Source: Shinella curvata (GTDB lineage Bacteria > Pseudomonadota > Alphaproteobacteria > Rhizobiales > Rhizobiaceae). From it: a DNA stretch of 64,000 bases. The DNA is taken from contig NZ_JALJCJ010000002.1 of assembly GCF_022899935.1 (NCBI RefSeq), forward strand, positions 496,001 through 560,000, written 5' to 3'. This document shows, piece by piece, positions 34,412 through 42,290 of the stretch. The notes beneath the pieces were generated by a model, which was not told the origin of the DNA, made no database searches, and was given only the letters and a program-made list of their open reading frames with translations. Each line of letters opens with the position of its first letter. Position 1 is the first letter of the stretch. The position numbers and the translations under genes are program-made.

Positions 34412-34423
34412 GCGCGGAGGCCG
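34369..34423 (+). promoter_or_regulatory. Candidate programmed -1 ribosomal frameshift signal
   Basis: Three elements are in order: an SD-like GGAGGG (34369-34374), the slippery heptamer A AAC CCT in the g10 frame (34384-34390), and a 6-bp hairpin CGGCCT/AGGCCG (34404-34423). The -1 frame entered is exactly that of the second tail assembly chaperone. Confidence 0.6.
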
Positions 34424-34611
34424 CTGCCTTCCCCTGGGAGGCGGTGCTTCATGCCGGGCTCTGCCGGATGCGGCTTCCCGCGACGGCCTTCTGGGCCATG
34501 ACGCCACGCGAACTGGCCTATGTGCTCGGCCTGCTGCGGCCCCTGCCGATCGCGACGCGGCGTGAAGAGCTGATGGCCTTGATGCAGGCCTTTCCCGACG
34601 AAAAGGAGTGA
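34384..34611 (+). CDS. Second tail assembly chaperone domain (rcc01693-like), likely made by -1 frameshift from g10
   Basis: The -1 frame encodes FPWEAVLHAGLCRMRLPATA followed by FWAMTPRELAYVLGLL, the pattern of the rcc01693 tail assembly chaperone family (RcGTA g10.1). No ATG, GTG or TTG occurs in this frame between the upstream stop (~34225) and the conserved FPWE. The first candidates are GTG 34444 and ATG 34468, both inside the conserved domain. The start coordinate given is the slippery site. A truncated protein from 34444 or 34468 is the alternative. Confidence 0.65.
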   Translation, partial: KPSGAAFGLSAEAAAFPWEAVLHAGLCRMRLPATAFWAMTPRELAYVLGLLRPLPIATRREELMALMQAFPDEKE

Positions 34612-34614
34612 ACC

Positions 34615-35166
34615 ATGGCGCAAGCCGACGACCGGTCGCTGGATGGCACCAAGCAGACCGCCGAGCAGCTTTCGACAATTTTCGACGACCTGGAGGCACG
34701 TTCCCGCTCTTTCGGTTCGGCGCTGACGGGTGCGCTGAGAGGCGCCGTCATCGACGGCAAGGGGTTGGAAGGCGTGCTCACCGGGCTTGCCCGGCGGATG
34801 AGCGATATCGCGCTTTCGGCCGGGTTGAAGCCGCTGGAGGGGGTATTCTCCTCCGGCATTTCCACGCTGCTAGGCGGCGTGACACCCTTCGCCAAGGGCG
34901 GCGTTGTTGCCTCTCCGACCTATTTCAGCAGCAGCGGCAGCGGCGGCGGGCTTGGCCTGATGGGCGAAGCCGGGGCGGAGGCGATCCTGCCGCTGAAGCG
35001 CGGGCCGGACGGCGCGCTTGGCGTGGCGACCGAGGGCAGCGGCAATGCCGGCGCGCGCATCGTTTTCAACGTGACGGCGCAGGATGCGGCGAGCTTCCGG
35101 AAATCCGAAGGGCAGATCGCGGCCATGCTGACGCGCGCCGTCGGGCGCGGGCAGCGCAGTTTGTGA
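34615..35166 (+). CDS. GTA tail tape measure protein, short (g11)
   Basis: A 183-residue protein. 'LTGALRGAVIDGKGLEGVLT' and 'MSDIALSAGLKPLEGVFSSG' are the conserved GTA tape-measure helices; the C-terminal 'LMGEAGAEAILPLKRGPDGA' is a widespread tape-measure signature. It is short, consistent with the short GTA tail. AAGGAG precedes the ATG. It directly follows the two tail assembly chaperones, as in tailed phages. Confidence 0.9.
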   Translation: MAQADDRSLDGTKQTAEQLSTIFDDLEARSRSFGSALTGALRGAVIDGKGLEGVLTGLARRMSDIALSAGLKPLEGVFSSGISTLLGGVTPFAKGGVVASPTYFSSSGSGGGLGLMGEAGAEAILPLKRGPDGALGVATEGSGNAGARIVFNVTAQDAASFRKSEGQIAAMLTRAVGRGQRSL

Positions 35167-35193
35167 GGCTGGGCCTCGAAACCGGAGACAGAC

Positions 35194-35829
35194 ATGGCAG
35201 GATTTCACGAGGTGCGGTTTCCGCTGCGTGTCGCGCTCGGCACGAGCGGCGGGCCGGTCCGGCGCACGGACATCGTCAGCCTTTCCAACGGGCGCGAAAA
35301 CCGCAACCGACGCTGGCAGGATGCGCGGCGGCGCTACGATGCGGGATCGGGTGTGCGCTCGATCGACGATCTCTATGCCGTGCTCGCCTTCTTCGAGGCG
35401 CGGGCGGGGCAATTTTACGGGTTCCGGTTTCACGATCCCGTCGACCACAGGTCCGGCGCGCCGGCGGCATCGCCCGCGGCGGGAGACCAGGAGATCGGTA
35501 CGGGCGACGGCACGACGGCGGCCTTCCAACTGGTCAAGCGCTATGCCGATGCCGGAGGCGGAACGATGCGCATCATCGAAAAGCCGGTGGCGGGCACGGT
35601 GATCGTCTCGGTGGCGGGCAGTATTGTGCCGGTGGACGACTATACGGCGAATGCCGCGACGGGCATCGTGACCTTCAAGCCGGGCAAGGTTCCGGTTTCG
35701 GGCGTCATCCGCGCGGGGTTCGAATTCGACGTGCCGGTGCGTTTCGATACCGATCGTCTCGACATCGATCTCGCGCAGTTCAATGCCGGGCGCATTCCCT
35801 CCATTCCGCTCGTGGAGATCAAGCCATGA
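35194..35829 (+). CDS. GTA distal tail protein, DUF2460 family (g12)
   Basis: A 211-residue protein. 'GFHEVRFPLRVALGTSGGPV', 'SLSNGRENRNRRWQDARRRY' and 'FFEARAGQFYGFRFHDPVDH' are hallmarks of the DUF2460 family. In RcGTA this is the distal tail ring. It overlaps g13 by ATGA. Confidence 0.93.
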   Translation: MAGFHEVRFPLRVALGTSGGPVRRTDIVSLSNGRENRNRRWQDARRRYDAGSGVRSIDDLYAVLAFFEARAGQFYGFRFHDPVDHRSGAPAASPAAGDQEIGTGDGTTAAFQLVKRYADAGGGTMRIIEKPVAGTVIVSVAGSIVPVDDYTANAATGIVTFKPGKVPVSGVIRAGFEFDVPVRFDTDRLDIDLAQFNAGRIPSIPLVEIKP

Positions 35830-36716
35830 GGACGATACCGGCGGGGCTTCAGGCCCATCTCGACGGTGGCGTGACGACGCTCTGCCATGCCTGGCGCGTG
35901 ACGCGGCGCGACGGTGTGGTGCTGGGTTTTACCGATCATGACCGCGATCTGGCCTTCGACGGCACGGATTATGTGGCGGCAAGCGGGTTCGAGGCGAGCG
36001 AGGCGGAGGACAGCAACGGGCTTGCCGCCGAAAGCGGCGAGGTTTCGGGTGGCTTTTCCGCCGAGGCGATCCGGGCGGAGGATCTTTCGGCCGGGCGATA
36101 CGACCGGGCCAAGGTCGAGGTTTTCACGGTCAATTGGGAGGATCCATCCGAACGGCTGCTGCTGCGCACGGCGGAACTGGGCGAGGTGCGCCGCGAAGGC
36201 GGGCTTTTTCGCGCGGAATTGAGGCGGCTGACACACGGGCTCGACCAGGTGCGCGGGCGCATCTACGGGCATCGCTGCGATGCCGTTCTCGGTGACGGGC
36301 GCTGCGGGGTGAATGCCACGGCCCCCGCCTACCGGGCGGTGGCGACGGTACTGGCGGTGCCGGATGAAATGCGGCTGCGGGTGGCCGGGCTTTCGGGATT
36401 TGCCGAGCGGTTCTTTCGCTACGGCATGCTGACGGTGACCGACGGCGCGGCAGCGGGGCTTGCGGCCGATATCGAGGATCATCGCAAGGCAGAGGGCGCG
36501 GACGAACTGGTGCTTTGGCTGCCGGGGCCTTCGGGCCTCGCCGTCGGCGATACACTCGAAGTGACGGCGGGCTGCGACAAACGCTTTTCCACCTGCAAGG
36601 CGAAGTTCGCCAACCAGCTGAATTTCCGTGGATTTCCGCATATGCCGGGCAGCGATTTCACCTACGGCTACGCGGATGGCGACACCGTGCATGACGGGAG
36701 GCCGCTTTATGAGTGA
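35826..36716 (+). CDS. GTA hub protein, DUF2163 family (g13)
   Basis: A 296-residue protein. 'LCHAWRVTRRDGVVLGFTDH' opens the DUF2163 domain, and the C-terminal part has 'GCDKRFSTCKAKFANQLNFR' and 'GFPHMPGSD', an Fe-S- or metal-type Cys pattern seen in RcGTA g13. The start ATG overlaps the g12 stop. The frame is open upstream to 34608 without being coding. Confidence 0.93.
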   Translation: MRTIPAGLQAHLDGGVTTLCHAWRVTRRDGVVLGFTDHDRDLAFDGTDYVAASGFEASEAEDSNGLAAESGEVSGGFSAEAIRAEDLSAGRYDRAKVEVFTVNWEDPSERLLLRTAELGEVRREGGLFRAELRRLTHGLDQVRGRIYGHRCDAVLGDGRCGVNATAPAYRAVATVLAVPDEMRLRVAGLSGFAERFFRYGMLTVTDGAAAGLAADIEDHRKAEGADELVLWLPGPSGLAVGDTLEVTAGCDKRFSTCKAKFANQLNFRGFPHMPGSDFTYGYADGDTVHDGRPLYE

Positions 36717-37152
36717 CGAGGTGACCGGCGAGCGGGTCGTCACCGTGGCGCGCGGCTTCATCGGCACGCCCTATCGGCATCAGGGCGCGCTGAAGGGCGT
36801 CGGCTGCGACTGTCTGGGGTTGATCCGCGGCGTTTGGCGCGAGCTTTACGGGGCCGAACCGGAAGTGCCGGCGCCCTACGCTCCCGACTGGGCGGAGCGG
36901 GCGGGCGAGGAGCGGCTGCTTGCGGCCGCCGCGCGACATTGCGGGGCGCCATTGCCCGTTTCGACGCTGCGTCCGGGCGATCTTCTCATCTTCCGCTGGC
37001 GAACCGGGGTGGCGGCCAAACATGCCGGCATCGCGGCGCCCGGCGGCCGGTTCATTCACGCTTACGAGCAGGCGGCGGTGATCGAATCGCCGCTCGTGCC
37101 CTGCTGGCGTCGGCGCATTGCCGGCGTCTTCCGTTTTCCGGAGATTTTCTGA
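36709..37152 (+). CDS. GTA NlpC/P60 family peptidoglycan peptidase (g14)
   Basis: A 147-residue protein. The catalytic Cys is in 'GVGCDCLGLIRGVWRELYG' and the His in 'AAKHAGIAAPGGRFIHAYE', the NlpC/P60 dyad. It overlaps g13 by 8 bases. Located at the baseplate, it is thought to cleave the peptide part of peptidoglycan so the tail can reach the recipient membrane. Confidence 0.93.
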   Translation: MSDEVTGERVVTVARGFIGTPYRHQGALKGVGCDCLGLIRGVWRELYGAEPEVPAPYAPDWAERAGEERLLAAAARHCGAPLPVSTLRPGDLLIFRWRTGVAAKHAGIAAPGGRFIHAYEQAAVIESPLVPCWRRRIAGVFRFPEIF

Positions 37153-37155
37153 TCC

Positions 37156-40100
37156 ATGGCAACGCTTCTCTTCCAGGCGGCCGGTGCGGCACTCGGCAGC
37201 GTGTTCGGGCCGTTCGGCGCCATTCTCGGCCGGGCGGCGGGTGCGCTCGCGGGTTCGGTGGTGGACCGCTCGCTCATCAACGGCATGACCAAGATTTCCG
37301 GCGCGCGGCTCGGCGATGCGCGCATTCCCGGCGCAGACGAGGGCGCGGCGATCAGCCGTGTCTACGGCACCGCGCGCATCGGCGGCACGCTGATCTGGGC
37401 GACGCGCTTCGAGGAGGAGGCATCCGTCGAGCGCACTGGCGGCAAGGCGAGCGGACCGCGCGTCGAGACGTTCCGCTATTTCGCGAATTGCGCGGTAGGC
37501 ATCTGCGAGGGACCGATCGCCGGCATCCGGCGCGTTTGGGCGGATGGGCGCGAGCTCGATCTGACCGGGGTTGCGATACGGCTCTACCGGGGCACGGCGG
37601 ACCAGGCGCCCGATCCGCTGATCGAGGCGAAACAGGGCACCGGCAACACGCCGGCCTATCGCGGGCTTGCCTATGTCGTCTTCGAGCACCTGCCGCTCGA
37701 CACCTTCGGCAACCGCATTCCCGTGCTGCAGTTCGAAGTCCTGAAGCCGGTCGGCTCGCTGGAGGAGAAGATTCGCGCCGTCACGATCATTCCGGGCTCC
37801 AGCGAACACGGCTACGACCCGCGACTGGTGACGGAAAAACTGGAAGCGGGAAAGGGGCGCAACATCAACCGCAACACGCTTGTCGCAGCGACGGACTGGG
37901 AGGCCTCGATCGATGAGCTTCTGACGCTTTGCCCGAATCTCGAACGCGTCGGGCTGGTCGTTGCCTGGTTCGGGACGGACTTGCGGGCGGGGCATTGCCG
38001 CATCGTGCCGGGCGTGGAGGTTTCCACCCGAACGGATGAAAGTCGGCCATGGCGCGTCTGCGGCATCGGGCGGGCGGCGGCGCATGTGGTCAGCGAGAGC
38101 GGCGGCGGACCAGCCTATGGCGGCACTCCGTCCGACGCCAGCGTGGTGGCGGCCATCAAGGACCTGAGTGCGCGGGGGATCGAGGTCTACCTCTATCCCT
38201 TCGTGTTGATGGATGTGCCCGCAGACAACGGTTTGCCCGATCCCTATGGCGGCCTGGCGCAGGCGCCCTATCCCTGGCGCGGGCGTATCACCTGTCATCC
38301 GCAATCGGCTGGCGGCACGGCGGCGGCAGGCAGTCAGGTCGCGGCCTTTGTGGGGAGCGCGCAAGCGGGGGATTTTTCGGTTTCGGGCGAGGCGGTTTCG
38401 GGGCCGGCTGGCGACGAGGGATTTCGGCGGCTGATCCTGCACTATGCGCTTCTGGCGGAAGCGGCGGGCGGGGTTGACGGGTTCCTGATCGGCTCGGAAA
38501 TGCGCGGTTTAACGTGGCTTCGCGACGGGGCGGGCGAATTTCCCTTCGTATCGGCGCTCTGCGACCTCGCCGCCGACGTGCGGGCGGTGCTGCGGCCGGC
38601 GACGAAGATCACCTATGCCGCCGACTGGAGCGAATATTTCGGCTTTCTGCCGGCCGATGGCAGTGGGGAGGTGCGCTATCACCTCGATCCGCTCTGGGCG
38701 TCCACGGCCATCGATGCCGTCGGCATCGACAACTACATGCCGCTCGCCGACTGGCGGGACGGCGACATCCTGACCGGCAATCCGGACGGATTTCGCCATG
38801 GCGACGACCTGGATGCGATGCAGGGCCTGATCGCAGCGGGCGAGGGTTTCGACTGGTATTATGCCAGCGACAGTTTTCGCGCGGGGCGCGTGCGCTCGCC
38901 GATCACCGACGGGGTGGCGGGCAAGCCCTGGGTGTTTCGCTACAAGGACATCGAGAGCTGGTGGACGAATTTTCATCACGAACGCGGCCCCGGCGGAGCG
39001 GAGCTTGCCGGGCACACGGCCTGGGTGCCGCGATCGAAACCGGTCTGGTTCACCGAACTGGGCTGTCCGGCGATCGACAAGGGCCCGAACCAGCCGAATG
39101 TCTTCGTCGATCCGAAAAGTGCGGAAAACGCCTTGCCGTATTTTTCGGGCGGTGCGCGCAGCGATTCCGTCCAGCGGCGGTTTCTCGATGCGCATCATGG
39201 CTGGTGGCAGGGGAGCGGACCGGAGGCGGGCATGGTCGATCCCGGCCATGTCTTTGTCTGGACCTGGGACGCCCGGCCCTATCCGGCTTTTCCGGAGACC
39301 ACGGCGCTGTGGTCGGACGGCGGTAACTGGCAGCGCGGGCACTGGCTGAATGGCCGGTTGGGCGCCGGGACGCTGGCGGATGTCATTGCGGCGATCCTGT
39401 CCGATCACGGGTTTTCCGCCTTCGACGTTTCGGGTGTTGCCGGCGACCTGCCAGGCTTCGTGCAGGCGGAGCAGTCCTCCGCGCGTGCTTTGCTCGAGCC
39501 GCTGATGGAGGCTTTCCAGATCGATGCGCTGGAAGCGGACGGCAAACTGGTCTTCCGGTCACGGCAAAAATCGGCGCTGCCGCCGCTGCAGATCGATATT
39601 CTGGCCGAACGGCCCGACGAAGCGGCTTTCGAGGAAAGCCGCGGTCATGCCGGCGATTTCTCCGGCGAGGCGATCCTCGATCATTTCGATGCTGCCGCGG
39701 CCTATGGGCGCGTGACCGCGCGTTCCCGCCGCATGGCCGGCGGCAGCGACCGCGTCCTTCGGCTGGCACTGCCGGCGGTGCTGCATGACGGCGCGGCGGC
39801 ATCCGCTGTCGAGGCGGTCCTGCGCGACCAGCGGGCTGCGCAACGCCGCGTCACGTTCCGCCTGCCGCCGACGATGCTCGATTTGACGCCCGGCGATGTC
39901 ATCCGGTTTGCGGACGGGCCGGAGGGGCGTTTTCTTATCACCGGCCTGACCGACGGGCTGGTGCGGGAGGCGGAGGCGCGCGCCATTGCCGCCGGTGACA
40001 GCCCGGCATCCGCACCGGCGGAGGGCGGCCGCTCTCCCACTGGCGGGGCAGGACCGGCAGATGCTTTTGCGCCCGAGGTCGTCTTTCTCGACCTGCCGGT

Positions 40101-40995
40101 CTGCGGGGGCGGCGCGGTCGAGGATTTCGCTCGGGTCGCGGCCTATGCGAAGCCGTGGCGGGCGATGGTCGTGTCGAGTTCCGACGGGAGTGAGGGGTTT
40201 CGCGCCCGCGCGCGGCTGGAGCGGCCGGCGCGGATCGGCTGGCTTTCGGCGCCGCTTGTTCCCGGCGTGCTCGGGCGGTTCGATCCTGAACGGGAAATCG
40301 TGCTCGATCTGGCGTCCGGCGGGCTTTCCTCGGTCGATGTGGTGACGATGCTGAACGGTGCGAACCGGCTGGCGGTGCGTTCCGAAAACGGCGGCTGGGA
40401 GATCATCGGCTTTGCCGGAGCAAGCGAGACCGCGCCGGGGCGCTGGCGATTGACCACGCTGTTGCGCGGCCTGCACGGAACCGAGGATGCAATGGCGGCA
40501 GGGCATCCTTCGGGAGCGATGGCGGTCGTGCTGGACGAGGCCGTGCGGCCCGTCGGACTTGAAATCGAGGAGGCGGGGCGGCTTTCCAACTGGCTTATCG
40601 AGGCGACGGGGGCGACCGAGGGACGGGCAGGCCCCTTCGCTTTCGCCGGCGGCGAGCGGGCGCTGACGCCGCTCGCACCAGGGCATCTGCGCGGACGGCG
40701 CGGTGCGGACGGCGCCGCGAAGTTTTCCTGGATACGGCGCGGTCGTATCGATTCGGATACCTGGCTTGCCGCCGACATTCCGCTCGACGAGCCGATGGAA
40801 GCCTATCGCCTCGACATTCTCTCCGGCAGCACGGTGGTGCGGCGCGTCGAAACCGGCAGCCCCGCCTTTACCTATCCGGCTGCTTTGGAAATTTCCGACT
40901 TCGGCATGGCGCAGGCGTCGATCCGCATTCGCGTGCGCCAGATGGGCCGGGCGGTGCCGCTGGGCGTGGCGGCGGAAGCCGATCTTACTCTCTAA
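37156..40995 (+). CDS. GTA megatron / tail fibre-like protein with TIM-barrel domain (g15)
   Basis: A 1279-residue protein, the largest in the window. The N-terminus 'FGPFGAILGRAAGALAGSVV' is the conserved hydrophobic start. Residues ~430-750 form the TIM-barrel-like glycosyl-hydrolase domain ('GSEMRGLTWLRD', 'VWFTELGCPAIDKGPNQPN'). A phage-tail-3 type region follows, then a C-terminal Ig-like part. In RcGTA this 'megatron' forms the penetration tip and recognises the recipient. A ~20-residue Ala/Gly/Pro-rich insert near residue 955 looks like a linker. Confidence 0.93.
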   Translation: MATLLFQAAGAALGSVFGPFGAILGRAAGALAGSVVDRSLINGMTKISGARLGDARIPGADEGAAISRVYGTARIGGTLIWATRFEEEASVERTGGKASGPRVETFRYFANCAVGICEGPIAGIRRVWADGRELDLTGVAIRLYRGTADQAPDPLIEAKQGTGNTPAYRGLAYVVFEHLPLDTFGNRIPVLQFEVLKPVGSLEEKIRAVTIIPGSSEHGYDPRLVTEKLEAGKGRNINRNTLVAATDWEASIDELLTLCPNLERVGLVVAWFGTDLRAGHCRIVPGVEVSTRTDESRPWRVCGIGRAAAHVVSESGGGPAYGGTPSDASVVAAIKDLSARGIEVYLYPFVLMDVPADNGLPDPYGGLAQAPYPWRGRITCHPQSAGGTAAAGSQVAAFVGSAQAGDFSVSGEAVSGPAGDEGFRRLILHYALLAEAAGGVDGFLIGSEMRGLTWLRDGAGEFPFVSALCDLAADVRAVLRPATKITYAADWSEYFGFLPADGSGEVRYHLDPLWASTAIDAVGIDNYMPLADWRDGDILTGNPDGFRHGDDLDAMQGLIAAGEGFDWYYASDSFRAGRVRSPITDGVAGKPWVFRYKDIESWWTNFHHERGPGGAELAGHTAWVPRSKPVWFTELGCPAIDKGPNQPNVFVDPKSAENALPYFSGGARSDSVQRRFLDAHHGWWQGSGPEAGMVDPGHVFVWTWDARPYPAFPETTALWSDGGNWQRGHWLNGRLGAGTLADVIAAILSDHGFSAFDVSGVAGDLPGFVQAEQSSARALLEPLMEAFQIDALEADGKLVFRSRQKSALPPLQIDILAERPDEAAFEESRGHAGDFSGEAILDHFDAAAAYGRVTARSRRMAGGSDRVLRLALPAVLHDGAAASAVEAVLRDQRAAQRRVTFRLPPTMLDLTPGDVIRFADGPEGRFLITGLTDGLVREAEARAIAAGDSPASAPAEGGRSPTGGAGPADAFAPEVVFLDLPVCGGGAVEDFARVAAYAKPWRAMVVSSSDGSEGFRARARLERPARIGWLSAPLVPGVLGRFDPEREIVLDLASGGLSSVDVVTMLNGANRLAVRSENGGWEIIGFAGASETAPGRWRLTTLLRGLHGTEDAMAAGHPSGAMAVVLDEAVRPVGLEIEEAGRLSNWLIEATGATEGRAGPFAFAGGERALTPLAPGHLRGRRGADGAAKFSWIRRGRIDSDTWLAADIPLDEPMEAYRLDILSGSTVVRRVETGSPAFTYPAALEISDFGMAQASIRIRVRQMGRAVPLGVAAEADLTL

Positions 40996-41009
40996 CGAAA
41001 GGATGACCG

Positions 41010-41219
41010 ATGAACGACGAGATGAAACCCTGGTACAAATCGCGCACCGTCTGGGGCGCCCTGATCGCCATCGCCGCCTCGCTTGCCAATGCCGCGGGTG
41101 TCGAGGTGACGGCCGGAGACGAAGGGGAATTGGCCGATCTCCTGGTCGCCGCGGCAGGCACGATCGGCGGCCTCATTGCCGTTTACGGACGGATTTCGGC
41201 TCGCCATCCGGTGCGCTGA
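41010..41219 (+). CDS. Holin-like small membrane protein
   Basis: A 69-residue protein with two hydrophobic helices ('VWGALIAIAASLANAAGV' and 'LADLLVAAAGTIGGLIAVYG'), a polar N-terminus (MKPWYKSRT) and a basic end. The arrangement is typical of holins annotated in rhizobial prophages. GAAAGGA precedes the ATG. It closes the GTA cluster and would complement the lysozyme at 27612. Confidence 0.7.
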   Translation: MNDEMKPWYKSRTVWGALIAIAASLANAAGVEVTAGDEGELADLLVAAAGTIGGLIAVYGRISARHPVR

Positions 41220-41313
41220 AATCCGCCATAAAGTTCCGTCCCCCATTCATTTGCCATTCAGCGAGGATCGTTTATTGCTTGCATCATAGTGATCCGCACC
41301 TGAAAGTATGTTC

Positions 41314-41565
41314 ATGGCCTCGCCACTTCTCATCACCGCCCTTGCGGCCAGCCTGACCCTGCCGGGTCCCGTCCCGACGGGATCCGGGAGCGAGGTCGTG
41401 CAGGTTGCGGGCGACTGCAGCGCCGCCGCGGAGCAGGTGGTGTCCGAGACGGGTGGCGAGCTTCTCTCGGCGCAGCCGAAGGGCGATACCTGCGTGGTGA
41501 CCGTGCTGGTGCCCGGCAAGGGCAATGCCCGGCCGCGCAAGGTGACGGTGCGCGTACCGATGTAA
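41314..41565 (+). CDS. feuN: FeuN-like small periplasmic protein
   Basis: An 83-residue protein with a hydrophobic signal-like N-terminus (SPLLITALAASLTLPG), a Cys pair (GDCSAAAE, GDTCVVTVL) that may form a disulfide, and a basic C-terminus. Its position directly upstream of a FeuP/FeuQ pair matches S. meliloti feuN, whose product restrains the FeuQ kinase and is essential there (from memory). The assignment is by position and size. ATG 41314 fits the GAAAG site better than 41308. Confidence 0.7.
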   Translation: MASPLLITALAASLTLPGPVPTGSGSEVVQVAGDCSAAAEQVVSETGGELLSAQPKGDTCVVTVLVPGKGNARPRKVTVRVPM

Positions 41566-41569
41566 AGCC

Positions 41570-41588
41570 GCCGGGCATTCGGCCCGGC
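41570..41588 (+). other. Hairpin between feuN and feuP
   Basis: GCCGGGC pairs with GCCCGGC around ATTCG, 5 bases after the feuN stop. It may let feuN be expressed above feuPQ. Confidence 0.35.
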
Positions 41589-41618
41589 GATGGAAAGCAG
41601 AACGTAGAAAGAGGCCGA

Positions 41619-42290
41619 ATGCGCATCCTGGTGGTGGAGGACGACGTCAACCTGAGCCGGCAGCTCAGCGAAGCCCTGAAGGACGCCGGCTATGTGGTGG
41701 ACCAGGCCTTCGATGGCGAGGAGGGACACTATCTCGGCGATACCGAGCCCTATGACGCCATCATTCTCGATATCGGCCTGCCGGAGATGGATGGTATCAC
41801 CGTTCTGGAAAAATGGCGTGCCGACGGCAAAGGCATGCCCGTTCTCCTGCTGACCGCCCGCGACCGCTGGAGCGACAAGGTGGCCGGCATCGACGCGGGT
41901 GCCGACGACTACGTCGCCAAGCCATTCCATGTCGAGGAAGTGCTGGCCCGTATCCGCGCGCTCATCCGCCGCGCGGCGGGCCATGCGAGCGCCGACATCA
42001 TCTGCGGTCCCGTGCGTCTCGACACCAAGGGCTCCAAGGCCTCCGTCAATGGCGAGGCGCTGAAGCTGACGTCGCACGAATACCGCCTTCTCTCCTATCT
42101 CATGCATCATATGGGCGAGGTGGTTTCGCGCACGGAGCTGGTCGAGCATATGTACGATCAGGATTTCGACCGCGATTCCAACACGATCGAGGTTTTCGTG
42201 GGGCGTCTGCGCAAGAAGATCGGCGTCGACATGATCGAGACCGTGCGCGGCCTCGGCTACCGGATGCAAGCGCCGGCCAATGGCAAATAA
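41619..42290 (+). CDS. feuP: FeuP-type OmpR-family response regulator
   Basis: A 223-residue protein. The receiver domain has D9-D10 (VVEDDVNL), the phospho-acceptor Asp in 'AIILDIGLPEMDG' and Lys in 'DDYVAKPFHVEE'. The winged-helix domain carries 'LTSHEYRLLSYLMHHMGEVV' and 'ETVRGLGYRM'. In S. meliloti FeuP controls ndvA and cyclic glucan export, needed for symbiosis and hypo-osmotic adaptation. It overlaps feuQ by 11 bases. Confidence 0.85.
   Translation: MRILVVEDDVNLSRQLSEALKDAGYVVDQAFDGEEGHYLGDTEPYDAIILDIGLPEMDGITVLEKWRADGKGMPVLLLTARDRWSDKVAGIDAGADDYVAKPFHVEEVLARIRALIRRAAGHASADIICGPVRLDTKGSKASVNGEALKLTSHEYRLLSYLMHHMGEVVSRTELVEHMYDQDFDRDSNTIEVFVGRLRKKIGVDMIETVRGLGYRMQAPANGK

Noticed and set aside
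25560-41219. Interpretation as an ordinary prophage
   Set aside because: There is no integrase, replication, repressor or excision gene; gene order and protein families match RcGTA g1-g15, and no att repeats flank the cluster.
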